Part shown: positions 25,106-34,051 of the stretch, one piece after another | Position numbering within the stretch: position 1 is the stretch's first letter | Layout: each line of letters opens with the position of its first letter | Source of the DNA: Malania oleifera | Lineage: Eukaryota > Streptophyta > Magnoliopsida > Santalales > Ximeniaceae | Direction: 5' to 3' | DNA length: 64,000 nt | NCBI RefSeq assembly: GCF_029873635.1 | Contig: NC_080421.1 | Span: 1,550,001 to 1,614,000, forward strand | Notes under the pieces: generated by a model | Seen by the model: the letters and a program-made list of their open reading frames with translations, nothing else | Told to the model about the DNA's origin: nothing | Databases searched by the model: none | Program-made: the position numbers and the translations under genes

Positions 25106-26091
25106 GATTTTTATGATACATGTATATATGTGAAATGATATGATTGATGTGAAAATAAATGAAATGAGATATTTATGTATCACAGTTTCAGTATATGTAT
25201 ATGATATCAGAACCTGATTGGCTTGGTCTAGGCTAGCACTTGCACGGTACCGTTGCTATATGTCCATGGTCCTCGTGATCATGATATCTGTGTTAACGCC
25301 GCTGTACGGAGTGGTGTGAGATTGGATGGTCGATGTGGTTATGTTTGAGGAGTGTGTTGTTATCGCCCTTGGTGTACGGACCAGTCTGGGTAGACCCATC
25401 GGACCTACAGACTAGACTATCGACTTGACAGTGGTCGGCCAACCATTGTCAGGTCCCGTCTTCAAGCCACACAACCCAATCATGTGGGGGTAATACATGA
25501 CAATAGCTAGCTAACCCACCAGGATGATTTTAATGTTATTATTATTATGACATGAGTTGAGATATGTTATGAGAATGCAGTATGTTCTGCTTTGTTGAGA
25601 TATATATATATATGTTTTCCCAGATTTGATGAAACAGTACTAAATGTGTTATATATGATATATGTTGAACGCGAATTACTCATGTTGCCACACACTAGTA
25701 TTAGTTTATATCCCTTACTGAGAGGTGTCTCACCCCTAAATTTTATTAACTTTTCAGGAACCCCGAATAGGAAAGCGGGAAAAGCACCACAGAAGTAGTA
25801 TTATTTATCTACCCTCTGCGAAGGGTAAGTTTTTAGTAGGGACAGTTAGGTTTTGTGGGAATTGTCCCTAAATTCCATTTTTGAGATGTATATACTGTGA
25901 GATAGTGATAGTAGTAACTCTGGTATGTGTTATGCACATTATGATGAGACGTATATGATTTTATATTTTCTGCTACGTAGACTTCTGCTGTATGTTCTGT
26001 TATATCCCTATTACCCACGGGTCCAGGTGGATTGTGACCTGCTGAGCGGGTATGTGTGATGTGTGGATTTGGTTTGATGTTGTTTGATAAT

Positions 26092-26097
<6 letters not shown>

Positions 26098-26174
<77 letters not shown>
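26098..26174. repeat. Compound (TA)n(TG)n microsatellite
   Basis: About 19 TA units followed by 19 TG units near the 3' end of solo LTR copy 3. Confidence 0.95.
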
Positions 26175-26177
<3 letters not shown>

Positions 26178-26580
26178 AATGAGCGAGTCGTGACACAACA
26201 GATAATTAATTTCCCAATATAAGAATTTTACTGACTTACTTTCATGTAAAATTATCTTACTTATGTATGTATAATTTGTGAGTATTATATTATTAATAAA
26301 ATTATTTGCATGCATATCATTTAGTAGCCCTACTTTAATATTACTTTATAAGGGAAAACCGTCAACAATCCACATGAAAGAAAATTTTCAAATCAACAAA
26401 AAATCTCATAAATCCATTAAAGGAATCATTTATCATATGAATTCTTCAGTTCGATTCCAGTAAATATTATGAATACAAATTTTCACATGAACCCATAACA
26501 AGATTGTAAGGGGTTAATTGAAACGATCTTTATCATGAAAGGAAGATCATGATAATTTCAAACCTTGCTCTAATACCACG

Positions 26581-26906
26581 TGTAAGAAAATTTTCATAAA
26601 TATATTGCAACCAAGGATTTTTAATTATCATGAACTTCACATCAATTACTTTATGCGGAAAATAAATAAATCATAAACTGTAAACTTTACATACCGAAAT
26701 CGGCCATACCGAACTTATTGAGAAGAACACCTGGAGAATCCGAAGAAATCGTTTTTCTCACTTCTCCTCTTTCTCTTTCCTTCCTTCACCAGATCTATGA
26801 GATCTCCTGATGATTAGAGAAGTAGAAGCAGAGAGAGGACAATTCATTTCTTCCTATGCCCTTATTGCTACACCCATAAAAGTAGCTAATATATATATTT
26901 TATATA

Positions 26907-26941
<35 letters not shown>

Positions 26942-27140
26942 TATATACATATATATATCTATAATATTTATGTATAGGAATCTCTTCAATTCCACCATTA
27001 ATTTCTCATATTAAATAAACTAACCTTTTAGTTAACCCATACAATCTTTAATTCATATCCTTATCATATGAGATACATTCCCTATATGTGGGATGCACAT
27101 CATTCATGTGGGACATATCCTTTGAGGTATAAATCCTACA
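26581..27140 (-). repeat. 5' LTR of the 13.8-27.1 kb copia element
   Basis: 560 bases, a direct repeat of 13843-14402, followed in element direction by the Met-tRNA primer site at 26567-26578. Confidence 0.93.
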
Positions 27141-27239
27141 TCGAACCCATTTGAGAAAGAAGTGAAGATGCCTTAATGGTGGTAGTCTTGGGACGTCGAC
27201 ATAGATGAATAAATTGTAGTAGAATCAATTGCAATCGGG
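27141..27239. other. Pack-MULE interior right of the copia element
   Basis: Copia target duplication tcgaa followed by ~95 bases of MULE interior that I cannot assign to a gene; it then runs into the right terminal inverted repeat. Confidence 0.6.
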
Positions 27240-27519
27240 CTTTAAATCTCGCAGCTCCAAGCTGCGAGATTTGCTCCAGTCCCTACCACGCGTCACTTTT
27301 CCGCTGGCTGCTCCTTTTAAATTTCGCAGCTTGGAGCTGCGAGATTTGCTCCCCTCCGTGCCACGCGTCAATTTCCCAGCGGCCCATCAGTTTAAATCTC
27401 GCAGCATCAAGCTGCGAAATTATGTGAGCATTAGTTTGAAAAAATTTTTCCCAATCAGAGTATTATTTAGTATTTTATTTATTTTTAATAATAAAATGGG
27501 AAAAAACTCCTGCTAATTG

Positions 27520-27735
27520 GGCTTGCTGTAGGGACGATTCTAATTTTTCTTTTAGTGGGTTGGTGCCATATTTAAGGATGAATAAGAAAAATTAAAAAAA
27601 ATTGAGTTAAGCAGGAAAATCAAATCAAATGAAATTAAAATTTTGGTTAGTCATTTCTTTCATTTCGATTTTGATTTGAATTTTTTTATTTTTCTTTTAT
27701 TGATTTGATCCATTCAATAACCATAATTAATCAAT
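27520..27735. repeat. Outer MULE left arm, inner part
   Basis: Reverse complement of 29862-30032. Shared words include ggttggtgccatatttaagg, gagttaagcaggaaaatcaa and gatttgatccattcaata. It continues the outer left arm that the Pack-MULE interrupts. Confidence 0.85.
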
Positions 27736-27819
27736 CCGAGCCGATATAGTGTAAATATATTTAAAAAATACATATTATATATGATATTATGTAAAATTTT
27801 AATAATTTAAATTTTTAAA

Positions 27820-28440
27820 AAAATTGTATTGATCTAATAGTCATGCCCAACTCAATTTTTTATAAATCTTTATATTTATTAGATTAAAGTTTAATACTAC
27901 TAAAAATCTTTATATATATTAGATTAAATTTTTTTTAAAATACATATTAAAAATCGAGTTGGGCATGACTATTAGATCAATACAATTTTTAAAAAATTTA
28001 AATTATTAAAAGTTTACATAATATTATATATAACATGTATTTTTTAAATATATTTATAGTATATCGGCATGACTATTAAAAATATTTATATATATTAGAT
28101 TAAATTTTTTTTTAAATACATATAAAAAATCGATTTTTAAATTTTAAAAAAATTGTATTGATCTAATAGTCATGCCCAACTCGATTTTTTTATAAATCTT
28201 TAAATATATATATTTATTTTTTTATTTTATTTTATTTTTTTATTCACATTACTATAGTTTAAGTTTAGGAGAGTGAGCAGTTTAATTGAAATTCCACATC
28301 CTCCAGAAGATCTTATTTTCTTTAATTTCCCTAATTGGATTGGACAACGTTACAAAATGATATAAAAAAATCGAGTTAAGTGGTAAATTTTTTTTAGGCA
28401 TGACTATTAGATTAATACAATTTTTTTAAAATTTAAATTA
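27820..28440. repeat. AT-rich inverted repeats
   Basis: The word attgatctaatagtcatgcc occurs at about 27828 and 28155; its reverse complement occurs at about 27963 and, with small changes, at 28397. The units can pair with each other in several ways. Confidence 0.8.
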
Positions 28441-28781
28441 TTAAATTATCAGCTCAGATTGATTAATTATGTTAAACTTAATGAATTAATCATTAATGCC
28501 GGTAATACTAGAAATGCTAGTAATGCTAGGGTGTTAAGCTCAGAGAAAGGCAAGTCAATGATTCAAGAACAGATCATGGATGATGAAGATCCGCTACCTG
28601 TGATATAATCATTGGTTGTTTTAGTAAAATATCCGTAATCATTTTTTTTTAATAGAAATTGTTTTATTTTAGTTTTTCTTGTTAGCCAATACTTGTATAT
28701 AAATTGGCTGGGCATATGTAATATTTTTTCCTTTTTGTAACTTTGCTAATTGTTTAGTTTAATTTGGATAATCTAAGAGAG
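28440..28781 (+). other. Interior of the outer MULE with a short unrecognised coding-like tail
   Basis: At about 28530-28608 the + strand reads VLSSEKGKSMIQEQIMDD then EDPLPVI and a stop. It looks like the C-terminal end of a protein, possibly a captured fragment, but I do not recognise it. The rest is AT-rich and unassigned. Confidence 0.3.
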
Positions 28782-29840
28782 CAGGGGCGGCTCTACCTTT
28801 AGGCCATTGAGGCACCCGCCTAGGGCCCCCAAATTTTTGGGGCCCCTCAATTTTTTTTTAATACAATAATATATTTTTTGGGCCCTAATTTTTTTTAATT
28901 AAATAATATTAATATTATTTATTATGCTCTATTCCCATAATTGACTTCCTAACTAACAAATAAATAAAATTATATTTTAAAATATAAAATAAATACAATT
29001 TAATTCTTTTTTTTTTTCAAGTCTTATACTTTCCAACTAACAACTTTATTGTAGGTCAAATTATCTATTACTCTCATCTCTCTCTCTTAGTCTCTCTAAA
29101 AAATTTTTTATATCTCTCACACTCTCTCACTCTCATCTTTTGGTCTCTCTATGATTTTTGCTCCAACTATTGTGTTCATTATCTTTGGGCCTCCGATTCT
29201 CTGTAATTTTCTTCAACTCTAATTTTGATTTCAATTTTGTATATTATTTTCACTCGGAATTTTTTTTTTTTCTATTTTTTCTTAGATTTTGAAAGTTTTG
29301 AGGTTAGAGCGTTGTATCCGGCAAGAATCCGATATCTCTAAAGTCTCGATCGTCGATCGATTTGCAATAATAATAATAATCAGGTTATATTGTTTCAATC
29401 TACTATTTCTATAGATTTATTAAATTTATTTTTTTTGTTTACATAATTTATCAATTTATAGTATTAATTTTGAAATTTAACTATGTCAACGAGAAAATAT
29501 AAATCCGAATATGAAAAACGAAGAAAAAAAAAATAAAATAATTAGTGTCATCTCAAAAGGGAGCTCTTGATAAATTCATTTTTATTTCTAAGTAAAATAT
29601 AAATGAGCCCGCTCCAATCCCCTTATGAAACTATGTCACAAAAAAGATTAAATGGATTGACTATGTTATCAATAGAAAAAGAAATACTTAAAAATCTTGA
29701 ATATAAAACTTTAATTAGTGATTTTGCATCTCAAAAAGTTAGAAAAATTAATTTTAAATAAAAATAAAAGTTAAAAAAAATATTAAAAGTTCTTGATTAA
29801 ATCATTCGCCTAGGGCCCCATATTGTGAAGAACCGGCCTG
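28782..29840 (+). mobile_element. hAT transposon, internally deleted (TTF/MYM-type transposase family)
   Basis: 1,059 bases with perfect 8-base target duplications taagagag (28774-28781 and 29841-29848). Ends are caggggcggctct and, from the other side, caggccggttctt, an imperfect inverted repeat; subterminal gcctagggcccc occurs at both ends. The interior keeps the start of the transposase, MSTRKYKSEYEKRRKKK at 29483 onward and SQKGALDKF, and the very end, LSIEKEILKN then FASQKVRKINFK near 29665-29757. The middle of the gene (zinc finger and catalytic core) is gone and stops follow the start, so the copy cannot encode transposase. It lies in the centre of the outer MULE. Confidence 0.88.
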
Positions 29841-29861
29841 TAAGAGAGTATTCAATCTCTT

Positions 29862-30032
29862 TACATTATGGTTATTGAATGGATCAAATCGATAAAATAA
29901 AAATAAAAAATTTGAACCAAAATCGAAACGTAAAAAATGACTAACTAAAATTCTAATTTCATTTGATTTGATTTTCCTGCTTAACTCAATTTTTTAAATT
30001 TTTCTTATTCATCCTTAAATATGGCACCAACC
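29862..30032. repeat. Outer MULE right arm, inner part
   Basis: Reverse complement of 27520-27735, ending at the target site of the MULE at 30043-31860. Confidence 0.85.
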
Positions 30033-30042
30033 CACTAAGAGC

Positions 30043-30453
30043 GAGTTTTTTCCCATTTTATCCCTTTCTTTTTAAAATATATTATATAATACCTTTTTTG
30101 GGAAAATATTTCCCGGAATAACCTTGACGTAATCTCGCTACTTGGAGTAGCAAGATTTAAACAAATCTCGCTAATTCAAGTAGCGAGATTTAAGCAAATC
30201 TCGCTATTTGAAGTAGCGAGATTTGACACGTGTTATTTCCATAAAAAAAATTATTTAATATATTTTTTAAAAAAATAAAAATTCAAAAAATAAATTATTT
30301 TGCGTAATAAATCAGGAAATAATTTATTAGGCAGAGTAATTTATTTCCCGATTTATCATTTTTAAAAAAAATATATTAAAAAAATTTATTGTATAATAAA
30401 TTGAAATTTTGAACTTTATTTTAAATTACCAATTTTAATTGTACCTGAAATTA

Positions 30454-30488
<35 letters not shown>

Positions 30489-31860
30489 CTGACAGTTTGT
30501 TAAAGGGATAGAAAATATAATGTTCAAAAATATTATTCATTTTTAAAAAATCTTTAAAAATAATAATATATATTTAGAGTTTGAAATTTAAATTATGAAT
30601 ATGATTTTTATGTATTTGTACAAAAATAAATATTTTTTTTATAATTTTACCCAAATATTAATTTGACTCTCGAATTCAAATTCCCAAATATAATTTTTTA
30701 TTTTAATTATTAACTGGTTTTTTATGATTGATGAATAAAAAAAATCAAAGTAAAAAGTTGATTCTTTTTAAGGAAAAAAAAAAAAAAAAGTGTGTTGGCT
30801 TTTTTGAGGTTAAATATTCTTAAATCAAAGATTTGTGTAATTAATGTATTTATTTGTGAATTCTAATTATGTCGGATACTCTTTCTAAGACTATTTTTTA
30901 GGTGTTTTCACTTATTGTTTTGTTCAATTAATAAAAAAAAATGAGAGAAGATTAAGATATGATAATTATGTATACATTTATTATTCAAAGTAAAGATGAA
31001 TTATCTTTATTATAAGAGATGAGAAAAAAAAAATGTTAAAGACTTGCTTAGTTGTGGAAGATATTTTTTATTTTCTAATATTTAAAATTTTACAAAGTTA
31101 TAAAAATTTAGCTTTTTTAAAAAAATATTTTGAATATACATATAAAAAAGGTATAGAATTGGGTGTAAATACCCAGAAAATATAATAAGTAAAAGAAATT
31201 GAAAAAAATAGATTTTTGGCTGAGAAAGGAGAAAAATCGGCGACGATTTTCTGGAGAGGAGAGAAAACCGGTGGCAGTTTTGGGGATTTGTAACGTGACG
31301 GTAAATAAAATTCATTTCAAATTCTAAATAATTCTCTTTACATTTTGTTAATTTATTATTTATTAAATATAATTCCGCCTAATTATCAACAAGACATTTA
31401 AACTATGATCATTTGTTAGCAATTTTTAAAAATTAAATTGTCGTATCCAAAATAATATATAAATCGCTTTAATTTAAAATTTTAAACAGAAGATAGTGCT
31501 TTTGAGATTTAGTGAAAATATAAAAATATATATTTTAAAATTTTGAGATTTGTTCAAAAAAATATATATTTATCTTTATATTTAATATGAAAATATATAT
31601 TTTAAAAAAATTATTCTACGTAATAAATTCTTCTGCGAATAAATCGAGAAATAATTTATTACACAAAATAAATTATTTCCTGATTTATCATTTTTTTTTA
31701 AAATATATTAAATAATAATTTTTTTTATGGAAATGACACGTGACAAATCTCGCTACTCCAAGTAGCGAGATTACGTCAGGGTTATTCCGGGAAATATTTT
31801 CCCGGAAAAGGTATTATTTAATATATTTAAAAAATAAAAAGTTAAAATGGGAAAAAACTC
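30043..31860. mobile_element. Non-autonomous MULE with perfect 10-base target duplication
   Basis: 1,818 bases. Ends are gagttttttcccatttta and its reverse complement. The target duplication cactaagagc at 30033-30042 and 31861-31870 is perfect. The terminal inverted repeats run inward for 150-200 bases and carry hairpin modules: three in the left repeat (about 30128-30222) and one in the right (about 31744-31775). The interior is AT-rich with no transposase and no recognised host gene fragment. It interrupts the right arm of the outer element. Confidence 0.88.
30128..30222. repeat. Three hairpin modules in the left MULE inverted repeat
   Basis: Each module is a near-perfect palindrome with arms aatctcgct...agcgagatt, separated by short aaacaa- or aagcaa-type linkers. 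Confidence 0.9.
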
Positions 31861-31870
31861 CACTAAGAGC

Positions 31871-32421
31871 CCAACTAGCAGGGTCACTGTCACATGCATG
31901 TTTACCCCAAAGGCCAAAACAGAAAAAAAAGGCCACGAAGGTGTCAGATGCTTCCGCCATGCCATGTACCATCAAATATCTCAGTCATTCCTGCCAAGGC
32001 CACGTCTCCCCCTCCACCTCTCTTGGGGGCGGTGCCGTTCACGGGTTCATCTGTTCCCGGCAAATCTCGCTGGTTCGTCCCGTCAGATTTGCCTGTACAA
32101 GTGTCAACACCCGTCCATTTAAATCTCACTACTTGTTCCACTGACACTGACAGACTGTAAGAGCCCAAAGATTGGGGATATACGATGGATTAGCAGAAGA
32201 AAGCTGCAGTGTTACGGAAGCATATGGCTGCTGCCACAAATAGCCACGAAACCCTCAAGAAAATATGGCACCTCTGCCACAAAATGGACAATTGATGTCA
32301 ACTGCATTTTATCCTTATGTCGGCTGTTCTCATAAGCTGGCCCTTTAAATGTCTAGGACCATCTGCGAATTACATAAGCTCTGGGAATTTTTTTAAATAA
32401 TAAAATTAAAATGGGAAAAAA
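31871..32421. repeat. Outer MULE right arm, terminal part
   Basis: 31871-32090 is the reverse complement of about 12800-13038. From 32090 to 32421 the arm holds sequence absent from the left arm, ending in the MULE-type terminus gggaaaaaactc. The 32170-32400 stretch has no recognised coding content. Confidence 0.7.
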
Positions 32422-32681
32422 CTCAACTTGTCTTGGATCTATTTGCTTCACATGCATCGATACTGTTCATGGTAGTCTCATCCTTCCATCATCATTGACC
32501 CGATTAAACAAATCAAATGACAGGTTGACGTGTTGTCCCGTATGGGCATCGATTCCGGTTGGCAGTGGAAGAACTTGACATTACAGAGAGACAGAGAGAG
32601 GGAGAGGGAGAAGATGAGTGGTTTTTAAGTATATAAGGAGGTAGAAATTTGCAAGATTAACTTTAGAAATCACACCCAGAA
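32422..32681 (+). promoter_or_regulatory. Promoter and 5' UTR of the flavin monooxygenase gene
   Basis: A TATA box (tatataa, 32630-32636) lies 46 bases before the start codon, so the 5' UTR is short. Upstream are three W-box cores: TTGACC at 32495, TTGACG at 32525 (overlapping a TGACG motif bound by TGA-type bZIP factors) and TTGACA at 32575. A purine-rich GA stretch lies at 32584-32613. W-boxes and TGACG sites are typical of salicylate- and pathogen-responsive genes, so stress induction is possible but inferred. Confidence 0.55.
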
Positions 32682-34015
32682 ATGGAAAAGCATGTGGGTA
32701 TCATCGGCGCCGGCATCAGCGGCCTCCTCGCCTGCAAGTACACCTTGTCCAAGGGTCATCGGCCCATCGTCTTCGAGTCACAGAGCATACTTGGAGGAGT
32801 ATGGGCCAAAACAATCGAAACCACCAAGCTCCAGACCCCCAAAGGACTCTATCAGTTCTCAGATTTTCCGTGGCCGCCTTCTGTGACGGAAGACTTCCCC
32901 GACCATCATCAAGTTTTTGACTACATTCAGTCCTATGCTCGTCACTTCGACTTGCTCAGGCACATCAAGTTCAATTCCAAGGTCGTCAGCATCTGCTATG
33001 AAGGATTTTCCGACGAAGAGATGCAGTCATGGACTCTCTGGGGCGGCGCTGGCGAGCCCTTTGGGTCTGGAGGCAAGTGGAAGCTTACGGTGGAGGATTC
33101 CCAGAGCTTCTCAACTGAAGTATTCCTCCATACATAATTAATTTTCGGATTTAACGAAGATTTTAGTGTCAGAGCTTTTAATGTTGGTTTCATGGGATCT
33201 TTACCTGTTTGATTATTTGCATCTTTAGTAACTGGCATGGGAATCGACCACATATACATAGTCTTCAGTCTTCATTTCATTCATTTCTTCGCGAAATGTC
33301 CCTAATTAATGCATATAACTATATTAAATGCTTTTCTTTTTTTGCATCTTTGGATGATGTTTAGAAGAATTACCCTGTGTTTGAGAGCATGAAGTTTGGA
33401 TTTGGGCTTGGAGTTCGACCTGGTTTACTTGTGTGATAATTTGATTTTTGCTCCGTTAGTAGGCAGGCGCAGAAAGCAATCTAAAGCTTTGAACCTTTAA
33501 CACAGGTATTCCGAGTGGACTTTGTCATCCTTTGCGTTGGACGGTTCAGTGGTGTTCCAAACATCCCAGGGTTTCCTCCAAATAAGGGCCCAGAAGTGTT
33601 TGATGGACAGGTTATACACTCCATGGACTACGCTTCCATGGATTATGCAAGTGCTGCCAAATTTGTTGAGGGAAAGCATGTCACCGTCGTTGGGACACAG
33701 AAATCTGCACTGGACATTGCAATGGAGTGCTCAACAGTAAATGGTGAGCATTTTGAATTTTGCTCACAACTTGCTATTTTCTGCTTAGTTCATTGCTAAA
33801 AGCAGCTAATCGAAACCTTTCAAATTGAAAAACATAGGTTTGGTGGTTTTATACGGTTGGGTTTAATAATCCCATTTTGAGAGGAGCTGTTTCCTTTGTT
33901 TTGTTTGATCTGTGTATCCTCCATTCCTTGGAATCAAAATTTTCTTTTACCAAAAAAAAAAATCTAAACAAGGCACCTTCAGTCAAGCCATACTTAGCAT
34001 ATAAAAGTTATGCTC

Positions 34016-34051
<36 letters not shown>

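Larger units (their letters stand above)
23764..26195 (+). mobile_element. Solo LTR, TGTAACGACC family, copy 3
   Basis: 2,432 bases from tgtaacgaccca to gagtcgtgaca, flanked by caaca at 23759-23763 and 26196-26200, the same five bases that flank copy 2. It has six TTCGTCGACGAA-type palindromes (23895-24090), a minisatellite at 24858-25105 and (TA)n(TG)n tracts at 24889-24951 and 26098-26174. It is more like the copy at 43316-45673 than like its neighbour. Confidence 0.9.
13843..27140 (-). mobile_element. Ty1/copia LTR retrotransposon, complete outline, broken, with three nested solo LTRs
   Basis: A fossil copia element read on the minus strand. LTRs of 560 bases each lie at 13843-14402 and 26581-27140, both starting tgtaag and ending ctaca on the + strand. 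The target duplication tcgaa (13838-13842 and 27141-27145) is perfect. A primer site complementary to initiator Met tRNA is at 26567-26578 and a purine tract (as pyrimidines) adjoins 14403. Parts run, in element order, gag, protease/integrase, reverse transcriptase and RNase H from ~20.9 kb down to ~14.8 kb. The LTRs differ by about 5% by eye, suggesting an age of a few million years. It is broken by several coding changes and three insertions (16245-18298, 21693-23758, 23764-26195). Confidence 0.93.
13049..27509. mobile_element. Pack-MULE with long terminal inverted repeats, split by a copia element
   Basis: The left terminal inverted repeat is 13049-13295 and the right is 27240-27509, about 250 bases each and close to 90% alike by eye; they start gaattttttccc and gagttttttccc. 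The flanks are ctgctagtta (13039-13048) and ctgctaattg (27510-27519), a 10-base target duplication matching at 8 of 10 positions, typical of Mutator-like elements. Without the copia element (13843-27140 plus its target duplication) the MULE is only ~1.15 kb. The interior is a GC-rich stretch (13310-13830) from a host homeobox gene and ~95 unassigned bases at 27146-27240. No transposase is present. Confidence 0.8.
12690..32421. mobile_element. Outer MULE-like inverted-repeat element, interrupted by younger elements
   Basis: The left arm is 12690-13048 continued at 27520-27735. The right arm is 31871-32421 continued, inward, at 29862-30032. The arms are reverse complements over long stretches: the word atgactgagatatttgatgg (12909 onward) recurs inverted near 31975, the word aaacatgcatgtgac (13023) recurs inverted near 31895, and the inner parts share ggttggtgccatatttaagg in opposite orientation. 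The right terminus ends gggaaaaaactc, like the other MULEs here. The left terminus is degenerate and I found no target duplication, so the outer limits are uncertain. The sequence between the inner arms holds AT-rich inverted repeats and a hAT element. No transposase is seen, so it is non-autonomous. Confidence 0.6.

Noticed and set aside
33615-33650. Apparent duplication [11 protein letters not shown] in the monooxygenase
   Set aside because: Plant FMO proteins usually have a similar doubled stretch here (HSMDYS-AMDN), so it is not a new duplication.
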